Positions 1-9,804 of a stretch of DNA of 64,000 nucleotides are shown in pieces. Source of the stretch: Sulfuriroseicoccus oceanibius. GTDB taxonomy: Bacteria; Verrucomicrobiota; Verrucomicrobiia; Verrucomicrobiales; SLCJ01. How positions within the stretch are numbered: position 1 is the stretch's first letter; each line of letters starts with the position of its first letter. The translations under genes were made by a program, and so were the position numbers. The notes under the pieces were generated by a model that was given only the letters and a program-made list of their open reading frames with translations, was not told the DNA's origin and did not search any database. The stretch spans positions 2,852,001-2,916,000 of the forward strand of contig NZ_CP066776.1 in the NCBI RefSeq assembly GCF_010681825.2. The letters are read 5' to 3'.

Positions 1-3000
1 CATAAACGGTGAGGCCGGCCGAACACTCAAGGTAGCGCCACGGGTCATCTCCTCACCAGAGGCACTGGCTGCAAACCGCAACTCGGCACCACCCAGGTTC
101 TCAAGCGCCTTCATCCTGAATCGCGCGGTTCCTTCCTCCCCCTGCTTGAGCACCAGTGGCTCATCAGGACCGGAAACCAACTCAAGCCGCTCATCGGCTT
201 GAAGCGTAACCGCGATTTCGTCCTCACCCTCATGCTCCAGATTGTTCGCCACGGTAACACTAGCGGTGAACTCGTCGCCCGGTGCCACGAACAACGGCAC
301 ATTAGGCGTCAGAACCATGGGCCCTCTCACCAAAACGCCATCCTCGTTCTGCCCCAACGCAGAGTCACATACCATCACCGCCATCACATTGAGCTTCCCG
401 GAAAAATAGTCCGGCACCTGATAGCTGACTTCACGCCGCTCTGGCCCCGCATCGACAATCCCCGACCAGAACACCACCGGCGCTTCGCGTCGACGCTTGA
501 ACGGGTTCAGGTGAATCTTGGGCGGAGCCCCACCGCCACCAAAGGCTTTGCTATTCCGGATCAACGAAAACTCAGGAAGGATCAAATCCAGCAACTGATA
601 GGTTCTCACCTCAAGCGCGCGCTTGGCCATCAACTGCGTCAACGGCCGCGGCATCTCATAATCGGTGATCTGATGAATGCCCGCATCCACAGCATAGAGA
701 ATAACCCTGCCCTGGCGCTCAGCCGTGTACCCAATCTTCAACTCAGCCCCCGGCTTCACCACCTCGGGAACATCCAGTTCCACACCAACCCGCCGCTGAT
801 CCAGATTCACCTCGATCGGATGCACCGCATAACTCAACGGACTCATGAACACCTCAGGCGAATCCAACGCACGGACAAAGTTCACCGATACATAAGCCGT
901 TCCCACCACTCCCTCAGGAACCGTGATCGTCTCCACCGCCGACGTCGTGTCCATCCGGAACCACTTGAACGCCAGAACACCCTCCCGCTCGATCGTGATC
1001 AATCCCGAACCAGCATACGGCGCGCGGATCGACAGTTCGAGCTCATCACCCGAATTACACTCCTTGTCAGCCAGCTTCACATCGAGCTCGGCATCCCGTT
1101 CTAAACTCCGCCCGGATTCCCCCTTACCCGCAACCGAGTACGGACAAACCAGTAGAACGTTCCCATCCACATCGAGCAACTCGAGCCGCATCTCACCCAC
1201 CTGATCAGTCGGCAACTCGAACGCATGCCCACCTGCCTCAAGATGCATCATCCCATCGGCAATGATCTTGTCCCGCTTGGTCGAGACATAAGCGTAGCTA
1301 CCATTGCGCTGCTTGGTTAGCACCGAAGCAAACCGCGTCTCAACCACACGCCAAGCCAAGTCGTGCAACGCAACCGGAGCCAGACTCTGGTCCACCGCCT
1401 GCAGCTGGATCACTCGCTTGCTATCCGCCCCGACATAATCCAACGCCCCGTCCGCCTTGTAGCCGACCACATAATCAAATGGCGCAACCAAAGTCGACGT
1501 CGCACCACGGACACTGCGCCCGCCTCCCGCCTCAAAGCCCTCGACAAACACATTCATCCTGAAGGTCGCGTTCTCAAACCGCTCCATTCCCAGATCAAAC
1601 TCGGCCTGCCCATTCTCATCGGTCTTCTTTTCGCCCAACTTCACCGTATCGCCCGCCAGGTTCTTCGCCGCCGTAAGCGCCCGGTTGTGGAAGACATAAT
1701 CGGCATATTGATCAAACTCAAAGCTCGCCGCGCTCAACTCCAGCTTGGCCTTCACTCTGCGATCCGCCGCTGGAAACCCAAACAGAGTATTGAGCTGCAC
1801 ACGGGCAGTGGTCGCTTCCGGCTTGATCCACCCATTCGCTCGCTCCACTCCGCTAATTGCCACATCGAGCTTCATCGTGTCCGGCTGGAAATCCTCCACC
1901 CGGATGCGATGACTTCCCAAGTACTGCCGGTGCTGCCCGTTCACCAGATAATAGAGGGTGGCAGTATAGCTGCCCGTCGGCGACGCCTCATTGAGCTTCA
2001 CTGAAAAGTCCACAAATCCATCCGCTGCCAGTGGTGCCCCGCTAGAGCCGACCACACTCCCCCGCGCATCCCGCACATCGAGCATCAACGGCAGCCCCTG
2101 CAAACGCCCCGACCAATCCCGCCGCCGCACGACCGCACCAATGTGCAACTCATCCCCCGGGCGGTAGATCCCACGCTCGGAGAACACAAATGCCTCCAAC
2201 TTTTCGCTGTCCGATGCATTCACCCCACCAATGTCGAAGCGCGAGAAATCGATCAGACGGTCCGGACGTTGATACGGAATGAACGCCACATCCGATCCCG
2301 ACTTCGCCAAAATCGCCGTCGGTTCTTTTTCCTCACGCAGGTGGTCCACCGAGTCCAAGTGAACATATCCGTTTTCATCCGTCCTGGCCGCCAACACCTC
2401 TGATCCATTCTTAGCAACCACCGACACCCTCACCCCGGCCACAGGCACCCCATTCGAGATGCTCTGGACAAACACAGCACGCGAGCCGTCGCTTGCACGC
2501 TTCACCAGCATCCCCAAATCGGTCACCAACACAAAGCGCTTCTTGAAGCTGTCACCGTACTCAGGAAGCCAATCGGTCATCGTACCATCACCCTCCATCG
2601 CTCCTGGCTCATCACCTCGAGGACGCACTCCTTCTGCGGTTACGAAAAACAATCCGCGTGAGTCCTCCGCTCCCGCCGATACCGTACGCATCGCCTCCCC
2701 CATATCCAATAAAGGGAACGACGCCTCATAATCATTGGGCGAGACAATCGGCATCACCTTGCGCTGATAGATCCCGATGTTCTCCTCGTTGAAAACCCAG
2801 TGATTTTTGAACTGTGGAGACTCGAAGTCGCCGCTGGTCACCGCGACCAGATGGTTGATCTGATCCTCCGGAATCCTCGCAAAGGTCGTCCGCAAATAAT
2901 CGAGACCACGCGTCTTCAGCCCAAGCTTGCGCTCGCCATTGAGCGCCAGCAACCCACCATCGCCCAAAATCACGACCTCCTTCGGAAACGATGGCAACGA

Positions 3001-4311
3001 CGCATACGTCCCATAGGCATTCGCCAACTCGAAGCCCCCCATTGCCTCCACGCCGGAATCAATACGGACAAACAAAGTCGCCCCCTCTTCACGCAAGAAC
3101 GTGAATGCATGCACCTGGCTCATGCCCTCATCATTGGCACCCGCTGCCTCCTGCCTAACCAACTCAACCGGCTCCCAGCCGCCCGGAACATTCTCCAGTG
3201 CCTCTGCCGATCCTGGCCGTTTGTGGCGACGCACCCACTCCTTCGGAACCGCCCAACAATGCACTTTGCCATCAAGCGCCTCGCCCGCGACATAGCCCGT
3301 CGTCTCGACCAACAACACCTGCTCCGGCACACCATCCGCAGTCCGAACGATTTTACTGTCCAATCGCGCGATATGAAATCCGGACATGCGATCGGGCACT
3401 CGCTCTTTGACCGCAACCGCCTCTCCCAATTCCGACCCACCACTCGCGGCCATCAACGCCCCCGAAACACTCACCTTCACGTGGTCCTCTTCGTCCGGAA
3501 TTGCGATCCGAGCACTGCGCAAGTAATACGTCCGGCCCGCCGATGCCTCATCCTCGACGACGTTCAGCAGCGTGGTCGGACGCACGCCCTTGTAGGTGAA
3601 CAAATCTGAATCCCCCAAGACCTCCAATGAGAGCGCGCTCTTGAGCTTATCCAATTCCAGCGTGTAGTTGCTCTTCAACGTCGCTTGCACCTCATGCCGT
3701 GTCGGGTCTTTTGGATCGGTATGGAAAGATTGGTTCTCAAACGCCACGTTGAGCGCTGGAGTCGCAAACTTCAATGACTCGGAGTCCAACCGGACTTCCG
3801 GCGGGAAAAAGCCCTCGGCAAACGCCAGCTCGAACTGCTGCCCGGCCGGCCACTCGGCATCAGGCAAAAACGTCAGCGTCTTGTCATCCTTCCACTGCCA
3901 CACCCCGTCAAGAGCAGGTACCAATGCCACTCCACCCGCCACTTCCTTGCCCACCTGATCGATCGGCGCCGAGCTCTCACTGAAACGCACCACCACCTCG
4001 TGCATCTTGAGCTTGCCCTTCGCGTCTACCGAAGCTACCGCCGGCGGTGCGATCTCAACCTCCACATCACGCATCACCACACGCACCGTCGGCTGCGGCT
4101 TGTGCGCCTCCCACCATTGCCAGCCATACCACCCTGCCGTGCCAAGCACCGCCAAAGTGGCCACCACACCAAAAGCCCGCCGTGGATGAGCCGCGATTGC
4201 CTTACCAGTGCCCGCCAACCAGCGCGGTGGGCGGTAGTGGATTTCTCCAACGGTCGCGCGAATTGCAGCGCGAACCCAACGCACCGGGGCAAAGAAGTTA
4301 AGTGGCTTCAT
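1..4311 (-). CDS. Bacterial alpha-2-macroglobulin family protein, C-terminus cut by window edge
   Basis: The frame is open for 1,437 codons from the ATG at 4311 to the left edge, so the C-terminus is missing. Residues 1-45 are basic and are followed by one hydrophobic segment at about 46-67, which suggests an inner-membrane anchor with the rest in the periplasm. Residues 95-200 read as the first MG-type beta domains (FLPDAEWPAGQQFEL). Late in the visible part stand FWSGIVDAGPE (near 1281) and VPLFVAPGDEFTASV (near 1338), both typical of the YfhM-type family just before the thioester domain. Bacterial macroglobulins are thought to trap attacking proteases in the periplasm. The thioester motif CxEQ would lie beyond the edge, so it cannot be checked. 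The usual partner, a PBP1C gene, is not on the upstream side; the upstream neighbour is a chorismate enzyme 91 bases away. Family call is firm. Confidence 0.9.
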   Translation of the reverse strand, partial: MKPLNFFAPVRWVRAAIRATVGEIHYRPPRWLAGTGKAIAAHPRRAFGVVATLAVLGTAGWYGWQWWEAHKPQPTVRVVMRDVEVEIAPPAVASVDAKGKLKMHEVVVRFSESSAPIDQVGKEVAGGVALVPALDGVWQWKDDKTLTFLPDAEWPAGQQFELAFAEGFFPPEVRLDSESLKFATPALNVAFENQSFHTDPKDPTRHEVQATLKSNYTLELDKLKSALSLEVLGDSDLFTYKGVRPTTLLNVVEDEASAGRTYYLRSARIAIPDEEDHVKVSVSGALMAASGGSELGEAVAVKERVPDRMSGFHIARLDSKIVRTADGVPEQVLLVETTGYVAGEALDGKVHCWAVPKEWVRRHKRPGSAEALENVPGGWEPVELVRQEAAGANDEGMSQVHAFTFLREEGATLFVRIDSGVEAMGGFELANAYGTYASLPSFPKEVVILGDGGLLALNGERKLGLKTRGLDYLRTTFARIPEDQINHLVAVTSGDFESPQFKNHWVFNEENIGIYQRKVMPIVSPNDYEASFPLLDMGEAMRTVSAGAEDSRGLFFVTAEGVRPRGDEPGAMEGDGTMTDWLPEYGDSFKKRFVLVTDLGMLVKRASDGSRAVFVQSISNGVPVAGVRVSVVAKNGSEVLAARTDENGYVHLDSVDHLREEKEPTAILAKSGSDVAFIPYQRPDRLIDFSRFDIGGVNASDSEKLEAFVFSERGIYRPGDELHIGAVVRRRDWSGRLQGLPLMLDVRDARGSVVGSSGAPLAADGFVDFSVKLNEASPTGSYTATLYYLVNGQHRQYLGSHRIRVEDFQPDTMKLDVAISGVERANGWIKPEATTARVQLNTLFGFPAADRRVKAKLELSAASFEFDQYADYVFHNRALTAAKNLAGDTVKLGEKKTDENGQAEFDLGMERFENATFRMNVFVEGFEAGGGRSVRGATSTLVAPFDYVVGYKADGALDYVGADSKRVIQLQAVDQSLAPVALHDLAWRVVETRFASVLTKQRNGSYAYVSTKRDKIIADGMMHLEAGGHAFELPTDQVGEMRLELLDVDGNVLLVCPYSVAGKGESGRSLERDAELDVKLADKECNSGDELELSIRAPYAGSGLITIEREGVLAFKWFRMDTTSAVETITVPEGVVGTAYVSVNFVRALDSPEVFMSPLSYAVHPIEVNLDQRRVGVELDVPEVVKPGAELKIGYTAERQGRVILYAVDAGIHQITDYEMPRPLTQLMAKRALEVRTYQLLDLILPEFSLIRNSKAFGGGGAPPKIHLNPFKRRREAPVVFWSGIVDAGPERREVSYQVPDYFSGKLNVMAVMVCDSALGQNEDGVLVRGPMVLTPNVPLFVAPGDEFTASVTVANNLEHEGEDEIAVTLQADERLELVSGPDEPLVLKQGEEGTARFRMKALENLGGAELRFAASASGEEMTRGATLSVRPASPFM

Positions 4312-4402
4312 AAAGAAGCAAAACTACCAGATCGGCCTATGTTCTTTCAAACCCCGACTAGTAATTCAAAAAAAGGCCAACACCCCTAACCAGAAAGAAA
4401 CT

Positions 4403-5467
4403 CTAGATACCAAACAAGCGCTTCACAGACTCACGCTTGATCGCCAGTTCCTTCCATTCATTCTCGCACTCGCTCTCGGCAATTACCCCACAGCCCGCAG
4501 GCAACAGCGCATGCGTACCTCGCCAGCAAATGTGACGGATCCCCACCACCCCGTGGAAGCTCCCGCCCACGCGCACCCCGAACGGCGCACCAAATCGCTT
4601 GGGCACACCCAGCCGGTCACGCATCTCGCCCAGCAGCTCTAAATTCTCCGCATTGCGCGGTAACACACCCAACGCAGGAGTCGGGTGCAATCGGCGGACC
4701 AACGCGTCCACTCCCGGACTCTCGCTGAGCTTCACCTTCAGCGCCGAGCGAAAATGCACGATCGAGCCCAGCGACATCACCTCACGTTTCTCACGCACCA
4801 CCTCGCCCAGCGGATCCAACGCATCGATCAAATAGCGAACGACAATCTCATGCTCACGGATCTGCTTGGGATCGTTCACAAATGGCGCCCGGCGCTCGAC
4901 CGGAGCGGTTCCCGCCAGCGCCATTGTGATCAACTCATCGCCCGTCAGTGAAAACAAACGCTCCGGAGTAGCACCGACCAAGCCACGTGATCCCACACGA
5001 TAGCCGTAGGTCCAGTACTCTTCCGGCAACTCGGGCAAGCGGTGAACCAGCGCATCCAGATCACCACTGACCACCCGGCCGCTCTCCACCACCGCCGGCA
5101 CAATCTTCTCGTAGCGCCCGGCGGACAGATCACGGCTCACCTTGCTGAAAACACCTTCCCACTGACGGAATCCTGGGCTGTCCCAACTGATCTCAGGCAA
5201 GGTCTCACCGATATGCTTGGCCAACGCGGTCAAATCGTCCGCCACCCAGAAACTCGCGGGGACCTTCCACGGCCGAGGATCCGTCATTTGGAAATCCCCG
5301 GCGTAAAACGCATCCACTCCGTCCCCAGGCTCATCGGCCAACTCACGGAATGGCCCACGGCCGACACAAAAGCCCAACCCCGGCACGCGAAGAAACGCAA
5401 AATCATCCGCGCTTCCCCGCACGACTTCGTTGCCTGAGTCTGTGCTGGGCTGTGGGGTGTCAGACAT
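4403..5467 (-). CDS. menF: Chorismate-binding enzyme, isochorismate synthase (MenF/EntC-like)
   Basis: This is a 354-residue member of the chorismate-utilising enzyme family, which converts chorismate to isochorismate at the start of menaquinone (or catechol siderophore) synthesis. Family blocks in order are YEKIVPAVVES with the probable general-base lysine, VGSRGLVGATPERLF, TMALAGTA, DPKQIREHEIVVRYL, LHPTPALGVLPR and the C-terminal AGCGVIAESECENEWKE. The longer open frame reaches 5557 but overlaps the end of the Hsp33 gene. The tandem ATGs at 5470 and 5467 give MSDTPQPS with a 10-base gap and are preferred. No other men or ent gene is visible, so menaquinone is inferred from the family. Anthranilate or aminodeoxychorismate synthase is less likely because no glutamine amidotransferase partner is present. 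Confidence 0.82.
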   Translation of the reverse strand: MSDTPQPSTDSGNEVVRGSADDFAFLRVPGLGFCVGRGPFRELADEPGDGVDAFYAGDFQMTDPRPWKVPASFWVADDLTALAKHIGETLPEISWDSPGFRQWEGVFSKVSRDLSAGRYEKIVPAVVESGRVVSGDLDALVHRLPELPEEYWTYGYRVGSRGLVGATPERLFSLTGDELITMALAGTAPVERRAPFVNDPKQIREHEIVVRYLIDALDPLGEVVREKREVMSLGSIVHFRSALKVKLSESPGVDALVRRLHPTPALGVLPRNAENLELLGEMRDRLGVPKRFGAPFGVRVGGSFHGVVGIRHICWRGTHALLPAGCGVIAESECENEWKELAIKRESVKRLFGI

Positions 5468-5478
5468 CATAAATCGAA

Positions 5479-6303
5479 CTACGCGTTGTCGGGGCCGTCG
5501 AGGATGCGGTCGAACTGCTCGCGGGTCACATCGATCTTGGCCGCACAGCGTGGGCAATTGATTCGGATCGACGCATCATCGCCAAAGATCTCTTTGCGGT
5601 CTGCCTCCTGCAATCCGGCGAAACGCGAGATAATCCGTTCCGCAGAACATCCGCAGTCAAAGACATACTTGCGTGTCTCAAGCAGGCTCAGCTCCTCTTT
5701 CTTATCCAGCTCACGGATGTCGTCCTCTGTCAGTTCCGCCAACCACTCGATATCACAGTCTGGCTGAGCGGTGATCAACACAAAGTCCTCGGGACCATAA
5801 GCAAAGAACCGCGCCATGCGCTGCTCACTTTGCTGGTAGAAGTCCTGGGCAGCGTCAAATGGACGCGCTCCATCCCGCTTGATCTCCACCGTACTGCGGC
5901 GCGATTCCCCGGAGGTCAATTTCTGAGCCTCCGCGATGAACAGCCCCTTGTGCATGGCCTGCAAATCATGCGTCCAAACCCGCCCCGTCACACTGCCCTC
6001 GCCGTTATTGCCGGTGACAAAAACATTCATCCGCGGGTCGACGAAGTTGATCGTCCACGCAGCGGTCTCGTCGTACGGCTTCGATGCCATGTGCAGTGTC
6101 AACGCAGCCAGCGACTCTTTGAGCACTACGTCACACTCGGTCTCCAATTGGATTCCATGCTGCATCCAATGCAGGTAGTAATCCATGTACAACTCGCCAA
6201 AATCCCCGCGCACCAACAAGGCATTGCGGTGGCGCACAAAATAGCACCGGATCTCAACGTGGCTCAACGCATCTCGCGGGTCGATAGATTTCGATTCACT
6301 CAT
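5479..6303 (-). CDS. hslO: Hsp33-family redox-regulated chaperone
   Basis: The 274-residue protein ends in a zinc-type CxC-(30)-CxxC motif: Cys217 and Cys219 (FDCGCSAERI) and Cys250 and Cys253 (NCPRCA). That spacing lies within the known Hsp33 range. Family knowledge: in reduced cells zinc keeps the protein inactive; oxidants release zinc, form disulfides and switch on a holdase that protects unfolded proteins in the cytoplasm. The N-terminal 200 residues are divergent from the E. coli protein but the length fits. The gene is followed after about 10 bases by the isochorismate synthase, so the two are probably cotranscribed. The LolA-like gene lies 106 bases upstream on the same strand. Confidence 0.85.
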   Translation of the reverse strand: MSESKSIDPRDALSHVEIRCYFVRHRNALLVRGDFGELYMDYYLHWMQHGIQLETECDVVLKESLAALTLHMASKPYDETAAWTINFVDPRMNVFVTGNNGEGSVTGRVWTHDLQAMHKGLFIAEAQKLTSGESRRSTVEIKRDGARPFDAAQDFYQQSEQRMARFFAYGPEDFVLITAQPDCDIEWLAELTEDDIRELDKKEELSLLETRKYVFDCGCSAERIISRFAGLQEADRKEIFGDDASIRINCPRCAAKIDVTREQFDRILDGPDNA

Positions 6304-6409
6304 GGCTAGTCAGACATCGTAAGTCTTCACATCCACCGGCAGCCCACCAAATCCCTTCGGCGCCGCCCGGCAATGGCTCCCACATCGGTAGCCCCGCTGG
6401 GCCCACTCG

Positions 6410-7162
6410 TCAAAACAGCGGCGATGACTTTTTCCGCGCCTTGTCCAAATACAGCCACGTCCGCGCCACCACCTTGCCGGTCCCCGCGTCAATGCGATCA
6501 ATCCGCATCTCCTTGAGCACCCAGCCCTTCTTCATCTTGCGCGCGCTGATCACTTCGAACTGCTTCACACATTTGCCCTGCCAATTGTAGCCCTGCACCC
6601 GCATCAACGCACCGCTTTCACGATCCACCCAGGCAAAGACCGCCGCATACGGGCCCTCACGCCGCGGGTTGTTGGCACGAATCTTGAAGCAATCGCGGGT
6701 GGCCACACTTTCGACGATCCGTTTTCCGCTCTTGGGGTCCTTCTCAAAACTCGCGCTCTCCCAGAACAAAAAACGCAGTGCGATATCTTCAAAGTTCGCA
6801 TCCGTCCCGCGGATCGACTGCCCATAACTCTTCGAGGTCAGCTTCCGCACCTTGCCTGACGCATCTTTCACCAACACATCCTGCTTGCCACCGCTCAAAT
6901 CCAAAGTCAGCGTCTCCTTCGGGCGGGTGAAGGAAAACGAAATCGCCCCCCGGTCCATGCGCAGAGCAAATGGCACTTTCTTGCCCTCCGAGGTCCTCAG
7001 GTGCCCGGTCGTATCCATCTCCTGACCGCTGCTGTTGATCCGCACCCACTTCAGCATCTGCGCGGCTGTGGGTTCCGCCTCCGCGGCAACCGCCACACCA
7101 GCCATCGCCAGCGCGACCACCATCACCGCCCCGTTTTTGATCCAATCATTCAGCACCTTCAT
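6410..7162 (-). CDS. Exported LolA-like outer-membrane lipoprotein-sorting family protein
   Basis: From the ATG at 7162 the product is 250 residues (7165 is an equally possible start; the longer frame to 7198 adds no signal-like sequence). Residues 1-27 form a signal peptide (basic start, then AVMVVALAMAGVAVAA). The mature part is beta-rich, with a repeated pattern of long strands and a tryptophan-bearing segment (AAVFAWVDRESGALMRV, then KKGWVLKEMRID) typical of the outer-membrane lipoprotein-sorting (TP0789/LolA-like) families. Such proteins carry or bind lipids in the periplasm, but this subfamily has no settled function. The next gene on the strand, hslO, starts 106 bases downstream. It lies back to back with the glycosyltransferase at 7266, leaving about 100 bases for two promoters. 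Confidence 0.65.
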   Translation of the reverse strand: MKVLNDWIKNGAVMVVALAMAGVAVAAEAEPTAAQMLKWVRINSSGQEMDTTGHLRTSEGKKVPFALRMDRGAISFSFTRPKETLTLDLSGGKQDVLVKDASGKVRKLTSKSYGQSIRGTDANFEDIALRFLFWESASFEKDPKSGKRIVESVATRDCFKIRANNPRREGPYAAVFAWVDRESGALMRVQGYNWQGKCVKQFEVISARKMKKGWVLKEMRIDRIDAGTGKVVARTWLYLDKARKKSSPLF

Positions 7163-7265
7163 CATTACAAGTTGTTCGGCAGACGAATCGAACGTCAATT
7201 GAATTCATCCCATCCTCCGGAGAATCCTTTGACACCACCCATGGACAAGGGTTCATTCCCCGAAC

Positions 7266-8825
7266 ATGTGGAAGACGCACCGCTGGCTCCTGATTGCCCT
7301 CATTCTCTTGACGATCTGCCGTTGGATCATGGCGGGAGCCATTGAGCTGACGGAAGACGAAAGCTACTACCACCTCTGGTCGGAGCACCCAGCCCTCTCC
7401 TATTACAGTAAAGGCCCCGGAGTCGCAGCTACCATGGGCGTGTCCTCGTTCATCCTCGGCGACAGCGCCTTCGGCATCCGCTTCTTCTCGCCACTACTGG
7501 GACTGGCCACCAGCCTGCTCATCTTCCGCCTCGCCCGCAGTATCTTCGACACCAACACCGCCGCCTGGTCGGTCGTACTGCTCAATATTCTCCCGATCTT
7601 CAACGCTGGGTCGATCCTCCTTACCATCGACCCACTCTCGATCTTCTTTTGGACCGCTGCAATGCTCGCACTGTGGCGAGCCCTCCACCGCTCCAACGCA
7701 TCGTTCACTTGGTGGCCACTCACCGGCCTGCTCATTGGCCTCGGCTTCCTGTGCAAATATACCAACGCACTGCAGCTCATCTCAATCATCCTGCTACTGG
7801 TAATCGTCCGTCGCTGGCGCCCACATTGGCGCAAACCCGGCCCCTACCTGCTGCTCGCCACGTTCCTCGTCTGCACGCTCCCGGTGATCATTTGGAACGC
7901 CCAAAACCAGTGGATCACCGTCACCCACCTCATCGAACGCGGCCAACTCGATGAAGAAACCGGAGTCAATCCAGGTGAGTTCTTCAGCTACCTCGGAATG
8001 CATGCCGGGGTCTACTCACCGGTCATCTTCCTCGGTCTGCTCGCAGCCCTCTATCTCGGCATCAAGCGAGTCGGCAAAGACTTCGGCGAAACCTTCCTCA
8101 TTCTCTTCGCCGCACCAATCATCATTCTCTATTTCATCCTCTCGTTCAAAGAGGCAGGGGAAGCCAACTGGACCGCTCCGGGCATGCTCTCGCTCGGCGT
8201 TTTGATGATCCACTATTTCCAGCTCGCACGCTGGTCGAACCGAACCAAAGGCATCGTCCGGGCCACCGCCATTACCCTCTCGATCCTCCTGACCGCTCTC
8301 TCGCTCAACCTCGACGTACTGCGAAAAATGGGCGTCCAGTGGCCGTACTCTCTCGACCCCACCACCCGCCTCACCGGCTGGCAATCGACCGCCGATGCCG
8401 TGGAGGACGTCATCCGCAAATCCCAGGACAATCTCGGCGACGGCATCTTCCTCATCTGCGACCGCTATCAAAGCGCAGCCAGCCTCCATCACCACCTTCC
8501 AGACGACCTCAACCTGATCCGCCCAACGGAGGCCCACCCGAAGGTCTTCATCCCGCAGTCGTCCATCATCCTCAATCAATTCTCGTTCTGGCCCCGCTAC
8601 GACTCGATCGCAGGTGCTACCGAAGGTGAACCTGGATACACTCCATTCCTCGGAAAAAACGCCCTCTTCATCAGCACCCACCCGCGCAGCAACCCACCGG
8701 AAGAGATCCGTCGCGCATTCCGTCACACCCAACCGTTGAGCACGGTTGAAATCCGCCGATTAGGCATGAAACTACGAGATGTGCGGATCTTTGTCTGCTA
8801 TGACTACCAAGGCATCAGCCTCTAG
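7266..8825 (+). CDS. GT-C membrane glycosyltransferase (ArnT/PMT-like)
   Basis: The 519-residue protein has about ten to twelve hydrophobic segments and a short soluble C-terminus of about 150 residues. The first extracytoplasmic loop carries the acidic motif ELTEDESYYHLWSEHP, matching the D/E catalytic site of the dolichyl-phosphate-mannose mannosyltransferase and ArnT (GT39/GT83) group. These enzymes move a sugar from a polyprenyl-phosphate carrier to protein, lipid A or a surface glycan on the outer face of the cytoplasmic membrane. The GT2 gene 35 bases downstream is of the kind that makes polyprenyl-phosphate sugars, so the two probably supply donor and transferase for one modification. 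The acceptor cannot be told from sequence. Confidence 0.82.
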   Translation: MWKTHRWLLIALILLTICRWIMAGAIELTEDESYYHLWSEHPALSYYSKGPGVAATMGVSSFILGDSAFGIRFFSPLLGLATSLLIFRLARSIFDTNTAAWSVVLLNILPIFNAGSILLTIDPLSIFFWTAAMLALWRALHRSNASFTWWPLTGLLIGLGFLCKYTNALQLISIILLLVIVRRWRPHWRKPGPYLLLATFLVCTLPVIIWNAQNQWITVTHLIERGQLDEETGVNPGEFFSYLGMHAGVYSPVIFLGLLAALYLGIKRVGKDFGETFLILFAAPIIILYFILSFKEAGEANWTAPGMLSLGVLMIHYFQLARWSNRTKGIVRATAITLSILLTALSLNLDVLRKMGVQWPYSLDPTTRLTGWQSTADAVEDVIRKSQDNLGDGIFLICDRYQSAASLHHHLPDDLNLIRPTEAHPKVFIPQSSIILNQFSFWPRYDSIAGATEGEPGYTPFLGKNALFISTHPRSNPPEEIRRAFRHTQPLSTVEIRRLGMKLRDVRIFVCYDYQGISL

Positions 8826-8860
8826 CCCATTCCCCGCCTGACCTTTTACCCATCTACCGA

Positions 8861-9574
8861 GTGACCACCAACGCATCGACATCACCCGAGCTCTCCGTCG
8901 TCGTCCCGCTTTACAATGAGGAAGACAACGTCGCCATCCTTCAAGAAGAACTCGCCACCGCACTCCAGGGCATTGATTTCGAACTCGTTCTCGTAGACGA
9001 CGGATCCAAGGACAAAACCGTCGAGAACGTCGTCCGCAACGACCACACCCGCCTTATCGAATTAGAGAAGAACACCGGCCAGTCCGCCGCCATGTTCATC
9101 GGCATCCGCGAGGCCCACGGTGAATACATCGCTCTCATCGACGGAGACCTCCAAAACGATCCAAAGGATCTCCCGATGCTCCTCGAAAAGTGCAAATCCG
9201 GCGTCGACCTCATGTGCGGATACCGCGCCAAACGCAAGGACACCACCTTCAAGCGCATCCAAAGCCGCATCGCCAACTTCGTTCGTAGCCGCTTCACCGG
9301 CGACGGCGTGCGCGACACCGGATGCTCGCTCAAATGCATGAAGTCCGAATGCCGCGATGCGCTCATTCCTTTCACCGGCATGCACCGCTTCATCCCAGCT
9401 CTGATCAAAGGCGCAGGCTACAAAGTCGATGAAGTCGCAGTCAACCACCGTCCACGTCAGTACGGTGTCTCCAAATACGGCTTCGGCAACCGCGCCTGGC
9501 GCGCCACCATGGACATGTTTGGCGTCCGCTGGTTGGTCAGCCGCCACTTCATCGCCCGCATCAAAAAGGGCTAA
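8861..9574 (+). CDS. GT2 glycosyltransferase, polyprenyl-phosphate sugar synthase type
   Basis: The frame starts with GTG at 8861 and encodes 237 residues. The GT-A fold is shown by SVVVPLYNEEDNV near the start, LVDDGSKD, and the metal-binding stretch LIDGDLQNDP. The block GSKYGFGNRAWR-like (here VSKYGFGNRAWRATMDMF) near the end is typical of dolichol-phosphate mannose synthase and ArnC relatives. No C-terminal membrane segments are present, so it is the short soluble form, probably associated with the membrane surface. Predicted role: transfer of a nucleotide-activated sugar to undecaprenyl phosphate, feeding the GT-C enzyme directly upstream. The sugar is unknown. Transcription ends at a strong terminator 46 bases after the stop. 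Confidence 0.85.
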   Translation: MTTNASTSPELSVVVPLYNEEDNVAILQEELATALQGIDFELVLVDDGSKDKTVENVVRNDHTRLIELEKNTGQSAAMFIGIREAHGEYIALIDGDLQNDPKDLPMLLEKCKSGVDLMCGYRAKRKDTTFKRIQSRIANFVRSRFTGDGVRDTGCSLKCMKSECRDALIPFTGMHRFIPALIKGAGYKVDEVAVNHRPRQYGVSKYGFGNRAWRATMDMFGVRWLVSRHFIARIKKG

Positions 9575-9620
9575 TACCCACAGCCATCCGATTCCTCCGC
9601 GCCTCTCGTTGGCGCGACAC

Positions 9621-9654
9621 AAACGATCCCGCTACCCGCGGGATCGTTTTTTTT
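9621..9654 (+). terminator. Rho-independent terminator after the glycosyltransferase pair
   Basis: A perfect 12-bp stem (9621-9632 with 9638-9649) closes a five-base loop, TACCC, and runs straight into eight T residues. It lies 46 bases after the GT2 stop codon and ends the two-gene unit. Confidence 0.92.
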
Positions 9655-9804
9655 GTGATCTCCCCCCGATTTCACCGCCCTCTGACAGCCCGCCTCAACG
9701 GCCTTATAAAAACCATAGTACCCGCTGAGTTACAACGACTTGCCCACCACAAAACTGCGAATCAAAGGTTGTCACAATTGCGAATAAAGGCTTAGATACT
9801 CGTT

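Noticed and set aside
199-4389. Several plus-strand open frames of up to about 300 codons
   Set aside because: They are antisense to the macroglobulin frame, which is open over the full length with clear family motifs. Their products are Arg/His/Pro-rich and match nothing.
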